Positions 1 to 8,220 of a stretch of 64,000 nucleotides of DNA are shown here, one piece after another. The notes beneath the pieces are model-generated. The model ran no database searches, was not told where the DNA came from, and was given only the letters and a program-made list of their open reading frames with translations. Each line of letters starts with the position of its first letter. The stretch's first letter is position 1. The position numbers and the translations under genes were made by a program. Source of the DNA: Sphingomonas mucosissima (GTDB taxonomy: Bacteria > Pseudomonadota > Alphaproteobacteria > Sphingomonadales > Sphingomonadaceae); NCBI RefSeq assembly GCF_002197665.1, contig NZ_NBBJ01000004.1:124001-188000 (forward strand), written 5' to 3'.

Positions 1-432
1 ATGGTGTTGTTCATGGAAGTCTTCGCCTGGGCGACGCACAAATATGTCATGCATGGCTGGGGCTGGGGCTGGCACCGCTCGCATCACGAGGCGCGCGAGG
101 GCGCCTTCGAGCGCAACGATCTATATGCAGTGACGTTCGCTGTGATCGTAATTGCGCTGTTCGCCGTCGGCACCTTGTGGGAGCCGGTCTGGTGGATGGC
201 CTTGGGTATCACCGTCTATGGCGCGATCTATGCCTTCGTGCACGACATGCTGGTACACCAGCGCTTCGGCATGCGCTGGGTGCCGCGCCAGGGCTATCTC
301 AAGCGGCTGCATCAGGCGCACCGGCTGCACCACGCGGTCAAGAGCAAGGAAGGCGGCGTCAGCTTCGGTTTTCTGTTCGCACCCGATCCCAGCCGCCTGA
401 AGCGCCGCTTAGCCGAACGTGTCGAGCGATGA
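1..432 (+). CDS. crtZ: Beta-carotene hydroxylase CrtZ (5' end probably missing)
   Basis: Di-iron membrane hydroxylase that adds 3/3'-hydroxyl groups to beta-ionone rings, giving zeaxanthin or, with the ketolase next door, astaxanthin. The visible 143 residues hold all the histidine clusters of the fatty-acid-hydroxylase fold: HKYVMH (13-18), HRSHH (25-29), HDMLVH (81-86) and HRLHH (107-111), with hydrophobic helices between. Family members are usually about 160-175 residues and begin with another membrane helix. The ATG at base 1 is therefore probably internal and the true start lies left of the window. The stop overlaps the crtW start as ATGA, so the two are translationally coupled. Confidence 0.93.
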   Translation: MVLFMEVFAWATHKYVMHGWGWGWHRSHHEAREGAFERNDLYAVTFAVIVIALFAVGTLWEPVWWMALGITVYGAIYAFVHDMLVHQRFGMRWVPRQGYLKRLHQAHRLHHAVKSKEGGVSFGFLFAPDPSRLKRRLAERVER

Positions 433-1166
433 GCCGGGGTGAGCACAAGGTTAGTGCGCGGCATAGCTTGGTGCTGGCCGCAGCGATCGGCGGTGCATGG
501 GCAGCCGTGCATATCGGCGGCATCTTCTTTTGGCGCTGGAGCCTCAGCACCGCGCTACTGACGCCGGTCGTCATCCTCGCGCAAGCGTGGCTCAGCACCG
601 GGTTGTTCATCATCGCGCACGATTGCATGCACGGATCGCTGGCACCTGGCCGACCCAGGTTGAACAGGATCGTGGGAACGCTCTGCCTCGGCGCCTACGC
701 CGGTTTGTCCTACGGCGCGCTGTTGCCCAAGCACCACGCGCACCATGCGGCCCCGGGCACGGCAAGTGATCCCGATTTTCACGTCGGCGCTCCTCGTCGT
801 GCGCTGCCGTGGTTCGGGTCCTTTTTTCGCAACTATTATACGCACGGGCAGATAGGACGCATCACGGTGGCGGCAATCGTATATCTGCTGCTGGGTGCGT
901 CGCTCCTCAACATCGTCGTCTTCTGGGCGATCCCGGCGCTACTCGCGCTGGGGCAGCTGTTCGTGTTCGGCACCTATCTGCCGCACCGCCATGACGACCG
1001 GCCGTTCGCCGACGCGCATAATGCGCGGAGCAGCACGCTGCAGCCGCTCCTGTCTCTCATGACCTGCTTTCACTTCGGCGCCTATCACCACGAGCATCAT
1101 CTCAGCCCGGGCACGCCGTGGTGGCGGCTGCCCGCGTTCAGGCGCGAGAAGCTAACGCAGCGGTAA
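429..1166 (+). CDS. crtW: Beta-carotene ketolase CrtW
   Basis: Adds 4/4'-keto groups to beta-ionone rings (echinenone, canthaxanthin; astaxanthin together with CrtZ). The 245-residue protein has the three histidine motifs of the membrane desaturase/ketolase fold: HDCMH (64-68), HHAHH (102-106) and HFGAYHHEHH (215-224), between hydrophobic segments. The start was placed at the ATG in the ATGA overlap with crtZ. The open frame runs further upstream, but only inside crtZ. The last 29 bases overlap the convergent crtX. A CrtO-type ketolase is excluded by the short, histidine-motif form. Confidence 0.95.
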   Translation: MSRGEHKVSARHSLVLAAAIGGAWAAVHIGGIFFWRWSLSTALLTPVVILAQAWLSTGLFIIAHDCMHGSLAPGRPRLNRIVGTLCLGAYAGLSYGALLPKHHAHHAAPGTASDPDFHVGAPRRALPWFGSFFRNYYTHGQIGRITVAAIVYLLLGASLLNIVVFWAIPALLALGQLFVFGTYLPHRHDDRPFADAHNARSSTLQPLLSLMTCFHFGAYHHEHHLSPGTPWWRLPAFRREKLTQR

Positions 1167-2400
1167 TGGCGGCAGCTGCGCCGGCTGCGCCGTCCCCGGC
1201 CGCGATCTCGGCGGCTAGGCCGCGCGCGGCCTGCGCGTAGCTTGGCCGATCGATCACGTCCCTCAAAGCGTCAGCGAGCGCGCGCGCGCTGAGCCCGCGC
1301 GGGGATAGCATCCGTCCTGCCCCGACGCGGATGAGCCGGGCGGCGGTTGCGGGTTGCTCGAAGCCGATCGGCAGCGCCACGATCGGCACGCCGGCCGCCA
1401 GCGCATCGAGGACCGAGTTGAACCCGCCATGCAGCACTGCGGCCGAGCAGCGACGCAGCACCGCCGCTTGCGGCCAAAAGGCACGCACCAGCGGATCGCC
1501 CGGCAGCGCGCTTTCCTCTTCCTGCGACAGGCCGCCGGCATGGCCGATCACCGCCCGGGCGCCGATCGCTGCGCAGGCCTCAGCCATGGTCGCGAACAGA
1601 GCGCGACGTGAGCCTTGAAGCGTTCCAAGTGAGCAGAAGATCAACGGTCGCCCATCGTCAGGCAGGTCTGTTTCTTCCGTCTCCTTGGACCGCCACGGTG
1701 ATCCATATAGGAATTCCGGCGGCAATGAGCGCCGTGGATAATCTAGACCGCGCGGGCATTGCGCGACCTGCACGCGCGGCGAAAACCCCTCTGCAAGGCC
1801 CCACACGCGCCGATGCGCCTCGACCACACGGGTGATCGGCCGCATCAGCAGATCGGTCACCGCATATCCGCCTCGGTTCCTGAATCTTCCCCATCGATCG
1901 GTGCGGTAGCGCCAGCCGAGAAAGGGTGGCGGCACGTCGACTTCCCCAAGCAGCGGCAGGCCGGTGATGGCGACGGCATAAGGTAGATTGAGCCTTTGCG
2001 CGATGAGCGGGCCGGCAGGCTCGACCGCGTCCGCCAGCACGGCGGTGACGCCGATCCGCTCCAGCACGGCCGGCCCCTCAGCCAGCAAGCCGTCAGTCAT
2101 CGCAGCGGTTGCGCGGATCATGCGGTTCAGACGAATGGGCCCGTTTGGCGCCACCAAAGTCTGAAGATAAGCTCTGAACGTGGCCTCACCCCCGCTTGGG
2201 AGGGCCACAAAGCCGATAGCTGGGTCCGTCACAAAGCAGCGTGCTGCCTCCATGTGCACCATGGACACGCGCCAGCCCTGGCCGATCAGCTCTCTCGCCA
2301 GAACCTGTAGAGGGTTGAGGTGGCCTGGCAGCGGTGCAGTGATGATGGCGAGGTGCCCTGCCGTCGGAAGACCGTTCTGAAGAGAGCCACTGCCGCGCAT
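1138..2400 (-). CDS. crtX: Zeaxanthin/carotenoid glucosyltransferase CrtX
   Basis: UDP-glucose-dependent glycosyltransferase (GT1 family) that glycosylates the hydroxyl groups of zeaxanthin-type carotenoids. Of its 420 residues, the N-terminal half shows the GHLNP acceptor-side motif (26-30). The C-terminal half carries the nucleotide-sugar signature (LHGGFNS at 323-329, ALPIGFEQP at 342-350). It is convergent with and overlaps crtW by 29 bp. Together with crtZ and crtW this suggests glucosides of zeaxanthin or astaxanthin as end products. Another macrolide-type UGT specificity cannot be excluded by sequence alone, but the neighbours favour CrtX. Confidence 0.9.
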   Translation of the reverse strand: MRGSGSLQNGLPTAGHLAIITAPLPGHLNPLQVLARELIGQGWRVSMVHMEAARCFVTDPAIGFVALPSGGEATFRAYLQTLVAPNGPIRLNRMIRATAAMTDGLLAEGPAVLERIGVTAVLADAVEPAGPLIAQRLNLPYAVAITGLPLLGEVDVPPPFLGWRYRTDRWGRFRNRGGYAVTDLLMRPITRVVEAHRRVWGLAEGFSPRVQVAQCPRGLDYPRRSLPPEFLYGSPWRSKETEETDLPDDGRPLIFCSLGTLQGSRRALFATMAEACAAIGARAVIGHAGGLSQEEESALPGDPLVRAFWPQAAVLRRCSAAVLHGGFNSVLDALAAGVPIVALPIGFEQPATAARLIRVGAGRMLSPRGLSARALADALRDVIDRPSYAQAARGLAAEIAAGDGAAGAAAAITAALASRA

Positions 2401-2552
2401 CTCCGGTCAGCATGACGCAGTGCCTCTTCCGCACGCAAGCGCAAAACACGTCAGCAGCTGTGCTCGACTCAATCAAGCGACCCTTGTCCACACTAGGGGT
2501 GAATGAACGGCGGAAAGCAGAAGGTTTTAAAAAGATTTTGGTGGCAGTGTTT

Positions 2553-2570
2553 GGGCGTTAACGAACGCCC
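2553..2570 (-). terminator. Short hairpin after the DUF72 gene
   Basis: A 7-bp perfect stem (GGGCGTT/AACGCCC) with a 4-base loop begins 7 bases beyond the stop of the minus-strand DUF72 gene. No clear T tract follows on the minus strand, so intrinsic termination is only a guess. Confidence 0.4.
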
Positions 2571-2576
2571 CCTACC

Positions 2577-3377
2577 CTACGTCGCCAACCGCTCGATGAG
2601 CGCCATTGCCGCGTGCGGATTTCTGACCTTCGCGCCCGCGATGAAAAACACAAACGTATCTCGCGGCTTCTTCTCGGGCGACGTCTCGACCACATAGGGC
2701 AACCCCGCCGGAGCACCGCCACCCGCCCAGGTCCCCGCCGCCTCCGCCCAGCCATCGAGCGCCGCCGGGGCGTAGCCAGCGGCCTCATTTTCCTGCGCAG
2801 TCTCCAGCCGCGCATAGACGAAATCGCCCGTTACATCTGCGATCGCGGGATAGTCCGCCGATGCGCCATAAACGATCACCACCCCCGCCTCGCGGCACAT
2901 TTCCACGAACCCTGGCACGGCGAAGCTCTCGTGCCGCACCTGCACCGCGTGGCGCAGCGCTACGCCATCCTTCTCGCGCGGCAACAGCGCAAGGAATGCT
3001 CGGAAATCGGCCTCTTCGAACTTCTTGGTGGCCATGAACTGCCACAGGATCGGCCCAAGCTTGTCGCCCAGTTCCACGATGCCCTGGCTCACGAACTTGG
3101 CGACCGACTCTCCGGCATCCGCCAGCACCTTGCGATTGGTGCAGAAGCGCGACGCCTTCAACGTGAAGACGAACCCGTCCGGCGCCGCCTGCGCCCAGCT
3201 CGCAAAAGTCGCCGGCTTGAACCCGCTGTAATAAGTGCCATTCACCTCGATCGCGGTGACGTGACGGCTGGCATATTCCAGCTCGCGCTTGATCGGCCAT
3301 TTCGCGGGATAAAAGCTCCCGCGCCAGGGCTCAAAGGTCCAGCCGCCAATGCCGACCCGAATCGGTGCATATGTCAT
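2577..3377 (-). CDS. DUF72 (YecE-like) domain protein
   Basis: A 266-residue protein of the DUF72 family, a TIM-barrel-like fold of unknown function found widely in bacteria. The N-terminal family pattern is visible (GIGGWTFEPWRG...FYPAKW, then EVNGTYY), as is the central region rich in aromatic residues typical of the family. The start was placed at the ATG at 3377. The frame is open about 53 codons further upstream, but that extension would read through the antisense of tRNA-Gly (residues resembling GSRVRIPSPAP, a well-known tRNA artefact). No function is assigned beyond the family. Confidence 0.9.
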   Translation of the reverse strand: MTYAPIRVGIGGWTFEPWRGSFYPAKWPIKRELEYASRHVTAIEVNGTYYSGFKPATFASWAQAAPDGFVFTLKASRFCTNRKVLADAGESVAKFVSQGIVELGDKLGPILWQFMATKKFEEADFRAFLALLPREKDGVALRHAVQVRHESFAVPGFVEMCREAGVVIVYGASADYPAIADVTGDFVYARLETAQENEAAGYAPAALDGWAEAAGTWAGGGAPAGLPYVVETSPEKKPRDTFVFFIAGAKVRNPHAAMALIERLAT

Positions 3378-3491
3378 GCGCGCCGTGTAGCAGCCCGCTC
3401 GCTGCCTGGCGAAAGGCACACCGACCCGCGAGGGGAGAACATGCTGGTGCAGGTAGTTGACTGTTCCTGACAGCACCGCTGAGACAGCGAC

Positions 3492-3566
3492 TGGAGCGGG
3501 CGAAGGGATTCGAACCCTCGACCCCAACCTTGGCAAGGTTGTGCTCTACCCCTGAGCTACGCCCGC
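3492..3566 (-). tRNA. tRNA-Gly (GCC)
   Basis: Read on the minus strand this is a 72-nt cloverleaf followed by an encoded CCA. The acceptor stem is GCGGGCG/CGCCCGC (3560-3566 with 3496-3502), the D arm contains AGCTCAGGGGTAGAGC, and the anticodon loop TTGCCAA gives anticodon GCC. The T arm is GAGGGTTCGAATCCCTT. The discriminator is U and CCA occupies 3492-3494. The gene lies between the DUF72 gene and the two-component system. Confidence 0.96.
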
Positions 3567-3706
3567 TCTGGCGTCATTCCCGGAAGAGCTCCGGGCTGGG
3601 TGACGCGCGGCCACTAGCAGCGGGTTTCGAGGCCCGCAAGCCCCAATTGCAACATTCTTGCGAAAGATTGACCGAAGCGGCCCTTACCGCCTACCTCGCT
3701 GCCGAC

Positions 3707-4417
3707 ATGACCGCGCCTACCATCTTGCTCGTCGAGGACGATCCCGCGCTCCGGACGCTCACCACGCGGGCGCTGCAGGAGAACGGCTTCAATGTGCGGC
3801 CTGCCTCCGCCGCGCCAGAGATGTGGCTGGCGCTGGATGCCGGGCCGGTCGATCTCGTCCTGCTCGATATCATGCTCCCGGGCACCAGCGGCATCGATCT
3901 GTGCCGCTCGCTGCGGCAAAAAAGCGACGTCCCGATCATCTTCATCTCGGCGCGGTCCAGCGAAACCGATCGCGTGGTCGGGCTGGAGCTTGGCGCGGAC
4001 GATTACATCGCCAAGCCGTTCGGCGTTCGCGAGCTGGTCGCGCGGGTGCGCGCCGTGCTGCGCCGCCCGGCGCTGGACCGCCGCTCGGGTGAGGGCGACC
4101 AGGGATTGCTGAAGTTCGAAGGCTGGACTGTGAACCTGCCCCGGCGGGAGCTCACCTCGCCGACCGGCGCCTCGGTGGACCTGACGGGCGCGGAGTTCGA
4201 TCTCCTTGTCGCGCTCGCCGATCATTCGCAGCGCGTCATCGCCCGCGAACGCCTTATCGAGCTTTCGCGCACGCGGCTCGGCGACAGTTCGGATCGATCG
4301 ATCGACGTGCTGGTCAGCCGCCTCCGCCGCAAGCTTTCCAGCGCCGGCGAACAAGCACCCATCGTGACCGTTCGCGGCGTCGGCTACATGCTGAACGTGC
4401 CGGTGGAGCGCAGTTGA
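3707..4417 (+). CDS. OmpR-family response regulator
   Basis: DNA-binding response regulator of 236 residues. The receiver domain (1-120) has the acidic pocket EDD (10-12), phospho-acceptor D54 in LLDIMLPG and the conserved lysine in AKPF near residue 104. The C-terminal winged helix (about 135-232) has the OmpR/PhoB signature with the RSIDVLVSRLRRKL recognition region and a VRGVGYML ending. The start was chosen at ATG 3707, because the frame upstream has no domain content and runs back into the tRNA. The stop overlaps the TTG start of the sensor kinase (TTGA). Its targets are unknown; the carbonic anhydrase and SulP genes directly downstream are candidates. Confidence 0.92.
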   Translation: MTAPTILLVEDDPALRTLTTRALQENGFNVRPASAAPEMWLALDAGPVDLVLLDIMLPGTSGIDLCRSLRQKSDVPIIFISARSSETDRVVGLELGADDYIAKPFGVRELVARVRAVLRRPALDRRSGEGDQGLLKFEGWTVNLPRRELTSPTGASVDLTGAEFDLLVALADHSQRVIARERLIELSRTRLGDSSDRSIDVLVSRLRRKLSSAGEQAPIVTVRGVGYMLNVPVERS

Positions 4418-5790
4418 GGCACTGGCTGCCGTCGGTCGGCCTGCTTGGGCAGGTCGTCGCCATCCTGCTCCTCACCATGGTGATCGAATTCGGCGTGTCG
4501 ACCCTGCTGTACGAGCGGGCGAGCGAGTTCTCCGTCCGCGATGACGAGGCAAGGCGGCTGGCCGAGCATCTCGTCATCAGCCGCCGCCTGCTGGAGGATC
4601 GCACGCCAGCGCAGCGTCCGGCACTGGCGCATGAGCTGACGACCGAGCGATACGAAGTGCAATGGGACGGCGCGGCCGGGCTGCCCCCGGCGGTCGAGCC
4701 GGCGCTTGATCCGATGCGCCGCCAGATCGTGGAATGGGAACCCACCCTTCGGACGGGTGACTTGCGGCTTCGCCTCATCTCGCCCGGCCGCAGCTCCAAG
4801 GTGCGCGGGGCGCTCAGGCTGCGTGACGGCAGCTGGCTGCATTTCCGCACCTTGAACGCGGTGGCGCGCCTTGATTTCGCCTTTGAGCGGATCCTGCTCG
4901 GCCTCGTGCCGGCGATCGCGCTGATGGTTTTGGGCGGGCTGATGCTGCGGCGTGCGCTGCGCCCGCTGCGGCGGCTGGCGGAAGCGGCGGATCGCGTCGG
5001 CCATGATCCCGTCGGCGCCGTTCCGGAGGACGGCCCGCGCGAAGTGCGCCGCTTGGTCGGCGCGTTCAACCGGATGCAGGCAAGGATCGGCGCATTGATC
5101 GAGGCGCGCACGCAATCGCTCGCTGCCGTCGGGCATGACCTGCGCACCCCGCTTGCCCGCCTGCGCCTCAGGACGGAAGCGATCGCCAGCGCCGACACGC
5201 GCGAGGCAATCGGTCACGACATTTCGGAGATGGAGGCGATGATCGCGTCATTGCTCGCCTTCCTGAGCGGTGACAGTGATCCAGAAAAGCCGTCCGCGCT
5301 GGATCTTGCCGTCCTGTGCGCAACTTTGGTCGATGATGCGACCGACCGCGGCCATGTGGCGACCTATATTGGCCCGGACCATTTCGAGCTTCGCTTGCGC
5401 CGGTTGGCGATCAAGCGCGCGCTGACCAATCTGATCGACAATGCTTTGAAGTACGGCCAGTGCGCCACCGTGGAGCTCGTGCCGGGCGACGGCATCGTCA
5501 CCGTTCGGGTGATCGACAACGGCCCCGGCGTTCCGGAGGAGGAGCTGGCCCACATCCTTGAGCCTTTTGTCCGCCTCGATCCCGCGCGTGGCCGCGACAC
5601 CATCGGCTTTGGCCTGGGGCTGCCCATTGCCGTTCAAGCGATCAAGGCAGAAGGCGGAACGCTGACCCTTGCCAATCATTCGGAGGACGGGCTCGTCGCG
5701 ATTGTGGTGCTTCCGATCACGCAATTGGCCCTGCCGGACACAAAACGTTACGGCACCGCTGCGGTCCAGAAAGGCGCCTCAGCTATCTAG
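4414..5790 (+). CDS. Membrane sensor histidine kinase (HAMP, EnvZ-like)
   Basis: Sensor kinase of 458 residues paired with the preceding regulator. The first transmembrane helix is at about 8-30, the periplasmic sensor region at about 31-155, and the second helix at about 160-178. A HAMP linker follows. The H-box is AAVGHDLRTPL with phospho-accepting H241. The HATPase domain has NLIDNALKYG, DNGPGVP and GFGLGL motifs. It begins with TTG, overlapping the regulator's TGA by four bases. The short sensor region has no recognisable ligand domain, so the signal is unknown. The carbonic anhydrase starts 28 bases after the stop, suggesting one transcript. Confidence 0.92.
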   Translation: MRHWLPSVGLLGQVVAILLLTMVIEFGVSTLLYERASEFSVRDDEARRLAEHLVISRRLLEDRTPAQRPALAHELTTERYEVQWDGAAGLPPAVEPALDPMRRQIVEWEPTLRTGDLRLRLISPGRSSKVRGALRLRDGSWLHFRTLNAVARLDFAFERILLGLVPAIALMVLGGLMLRRALRPLRRLAEAADRVGHDPVGAVPEDGPREVRRLVGAFNRMQARIGALIEARTQSLAAVGHDLRTPLARLRLRTEAIASADTREAIGHDISEMEAMIASLLAFLSGDSDPEKPSALDLAVLCATLVDDATDRGHVATYIGPDHFELRLRRLAIKRALTNLIDNALKYGQCATVELVPGDGIVTVRVIDNGPGVPEEELAHILEPFVRLDPARGRDTIGFGLGLPIAVQAIKAEGGTLTLANHSEDGLVAIVVLPITQLALPDTKRYGTAAVQKGASAI

Positions 5791-5818
5791 GCTGCTTCTT
5801 ATTTTGGGAGCAGCTTCC

Positions 5819-6517
5819 GTGAACGAACTGATCGGCCGCGTCTTTGACTTCGAAAAGAAGGTCTACGAGGACAGCCGCGCGCTCTACTCGAAGCTCGCGA
5901 ACCACGGGCAGGAGCCCAAGGCGTTGATGATTAGCTGCGCTGATTCGCGCGTGGTCCCCGAACAGATCATGCAGGCACAGCCCGGCGACCTGTTTGTATG
6001 TCGCAACGCGGGCAACATCGTGCCGCCATACGCCACGCAGAATGGCGGCGTCACGTCCACCGTGGAATATGCGGTGCTGGCGCTCGGCATTCGCGACATC
6101 ATCGTCTGCGGCCATTCGGACTGCGGCGCGATGAAGGGGCTGGCCGGCGATCCCGCCGCGCTGGAAACCATGCCCAACGTCGTGGCGTGGCTGAAGCATG
6201 GATCAGCCGCGCGCCAGGTGGTGGATTCAAGCTACACCGATCTGGAAGACGGTGACCGGGTCCGCGCGGTCAGCCTCGAAAACGTCGTCGCCCAGCTGGC
6301 CCACCTGCGCACCCACCCCTCGGTGGCAGCCGGGATCGCCCGCGGCGAGATCGCGCTTCACGGCTGGTTCGTGGACATCCACGCTGGCCAGATGCTCGCG
6401 CTGAACGGCGAGACGGGCCGATTTGAATCGGTGCGCGGCGACCGGCCGCTCCCTGTGGCTCTGCCCGCGGCAAAGCGCCTCGCGGCGGACTTCCTCACGC
6501 AAGAGGCAGCTGAGTAA
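5819..6517 (+). CDS. Beta-class carbonic anhydrase
   Basis: Zinc enzyme interconverting CO2 and bicarbonate, 232 residues. Ligands and active-site dyad are plain: C40-A-D42-S-R44 and H99-S-D-C102-G. The start is GTG at 5819, supported by GGGAG at 5806-5810 with 8-base spacing. The open frame upstream only runs back through the histidine kinase. The stop overlaps the ATG of the SulP transporter by one base (TAATG), so the two are translationally coupled. This supports a bicarbonate-uptake/hydration pair. Confidence 0.95.
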   Translation: MNELIGRVFDFEKKVYEDSRALYSKLANHGQEPKALMISCADSRVVPEQIMQAQPGDLFVCRNAGNIVPPYATQNGGVTSTVEYAVLALGIRDIIVCGHSDCGAMKGLAGDPAALETMPNVVAWLKHGSAARQVVDSSYTDLEDGDRVRAVSLENVVAQLAHLRTHPSVAAGIARGEIALHGWFVDIHAGQMLALNGETGRFESVRGDRPLPVALPAAKRLAADFLTQEAAE

Positions 6518-8061
6518 TGACCCAAGCAGCGGTGGCCCCAACGGCCGACGAGCGGCCGGGTGTATCCGTGCCCTCGATCAAGTTCCTGGGGCGGGATCTT
6601 ACCGCCTCGATCGTCGTGTTCCTGGTCGCGATGCCGCTGTGCATGGGCATTGCGGTCGCGTCTGGCGTGGCGCCGGAGAAGGGGCTGATCACCGGCATCA
6701 TCGGCGGCATCGTCGTGGGTGCCCTTGCCGGCTCGCCGCTGCAAGTCTCCGGTCCGGCGGCCGGCCTCGCCGTTATCGTATTCGAGCTTGTTCGCGATCA
6801 GGGCCTCTCGGCGCTTGGTCCGATCCTGATCCTTGCCGGCGCGATCCAGGTCGCCGCCGGCATCTTTCGTCTCGGCGGATGGTTTCGCGCGATCAGCCCC
6901 GCCGTGGTGCACGGCATGCTGGCGGGTATCGGCGTCCTGATCGTTGTTGGTCAGTTCCACGTGCTGTTCGACGAGCGACCGCTCTCGTCCGGCCCGGAAA
7001 ATCTAGCTGCGATGCCGAGCCGTCTGCTCGGCCTTTCGTCCGATATCCGGGCGACCGAGCTGGCGTTCATGCTCGCGCTGGTCACCATTGGTGCCATGGT
7101 CGGCTGGGAGAAGATCCGCCCCCAGGCGCTGCGGCTGCTGCCGGGCGCGTTGGTCGGCGTGCTGGCGGCAACGATGCTCACCCTGATCTTCGGGCTTGAT
7201 GTGGCGAAGGTCGTCGTGCCCGAATCGATCGTTGCCGCGATTGCGCCGCCCGAAAGCGGGTTCCTCGCGCGCTTCATGGATCCGGCGATCCTGACCGCCG
7301 CCGTCGCCATCGCCTTCATCGCTTCGGCGGAAACGCTGCTTTCGGCCGCCGCCGTGGACAAGATGCACGACGGCGTGCGCACCGATTACAACAAGGAGCT
7401 TCGCGCCCAGGGCGTGGGCAACCTTCTGTGCGGTTTCGCCGGCTCGCTCCCGATGACGGGCGTGATCGTGCGCAGCTCGGCCAACGTTCAGGCCGGCGCC
7501 GTGACCCGCGCTTCCGCGATCCTGCACGGTATCTGGATCCTCGGCTTCGTCGCGCTCCTCCCCTGGCTGCTGCGCGCCATTCCGATGGCATCGCTCGGCG
7601 CCGTGCTGGTGGTGACAGGCTGGCGCCTGGTCAGCCTCAAGCACGCCAAGCATCTGTTCAAGGATTATGGCGTGCTCCCGGTGGCGATCTGGGCCGTGAC
7701 GCTGTTCATGGTGGTCGCAACGGATCTGCTGACAGGTGTCCTAACCGGCATCGCGCTTACCGTTCTGGAGCTGATCCCCAACGCTCGTCGCCTGAAGCTT
7801 AAGGTAAGCGAACAGCGGGATGGCGAGGCGCACGCAATTGAACTCGACGGCGCCGCGACGTTCGTCACGCTTCCGAAGCTCTCCGCCACGCTGGACCGCG
7901 TGCCGTCCAACGCGCCTGTGCGTCTCGACGTGTCGAAGCTGGATGCGGTGGATCACACCACGGCCGAGCTGTTGCGCGACTGGTTCCAGCGTCGCAAGGC
8001 CGCCGGCAACCCGGTGGAGCTGCGCGGACAACGTGGCCGGATTGCCACACTCGCAGCGTAA
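6517..8061 (+). CDS. SulP family anion (likely bicarbonate) transporter with STAS domain
   Basis: Inner-membrane SLC26/SulP transporter of 514 residues. About ten or more hydrophobic segments fill residues 25-425, with the SulP pattern SPLQVSGPAAG near residue 75. A C-terminal STAS-like region follows (about 430-505). SulP proteins carry sulfate, bicarbonate or dicarboxylates. The one-base overlap with a carbonic anhydrase favours bicarbonate, but this is inference from context. A long inverted repeat follows the stop. Confidence 0.9.
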   Translation: MTQAAVAPTADERPGVSVPSIKFLGRDLTASIVVFLVAMPLCMGIAVASGVAPEKGLITGIIGGIVVGALAGSPLQVSGPAAGLAVIVFELVRDQGLSALGPILILAGAIQVAAGIFRLGGWFRAISPAVVHGMLAGIGVLIVVGQFHVLFDERPLSSGPENLAAMPSRLLGLSSDIRATELAFMLALVTIGAMVGWEKIRPQALRLLPGALVGVLAATMLTLIFGLDVAKVVVPESIVAAIAPPESGFLARFMDPAILTAAVAIAFIASAETLLSAAAVDKMHDGVRTDYNKELRAQGVGNLLCGFAGSLPMTGVIVRSSANVQAGAVTRASAILHGIWILGFVALLPWLLRAIPMASLGAVLVVTGWRLVSLKHAKHLFKDYGVLPVAIWAVTLFMVVATDLLTGVLTGIALTVLELIPNARRLKLKVSEQRDGEAHAIELDGAATFVTLPKLSATLDRVPSNAPVRLDVSKLDAVDHTTAELLRDWFQRRKAAGNPVELRGQRGRIATLAA

Positions 8062-8076
8062 AGCGAGTATTGAGAA

Positions 8077-8134
8077 ACACTTTGACGCTATTCAGCAACG
8101 TTAGGTTTTGTTTGCTGCGGTAGCGTCAAAGTGT
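8077..8134 (+). terminator. Long two-part hairpin between SulP and the TorF-like gene
   Basis: A perfect 14-bp inverted repeat (8077-8090 with 8121-8134, arm ACACTTTGACGCTA) encloses a second 6-bp stem (CAGCAA at 8093-8098 with TTGCTG at 8112-8117). The loop is T-rich. It starts 16 bases after the SulP stop. No T tract follows the outer arm, so it is not a textbook intrinsic terminator. It could be a factor-dependent terminator, an RNA-stability element, or, being a perfect DNA palindrome, a protein-binding site. Confidence 0.6.
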
Positions 8135-8220
8135 CCGACCAGCACGCGACCGCTCCCTCGGGGGGAGGAGGAGCGCGGGCGGATCGGAAGCAGGAGGAGC
8201 CTCTGCCAACAGGAGGTTCC

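Noticed and set aside
177-428. Upstream extension of the crtW reading frame
   Set aside because: The open frame continues back through crtZ, but the ATG at 429 overlaps the crtZ stop and gives the normal ketolase N-terminus.
3378-3536. N-terminal extension of the DUF72 protein
   Set aside because: It translates the tRNA-Gly gene and gives the familiar artefact pattern; the ATG at 3377 is the family start.
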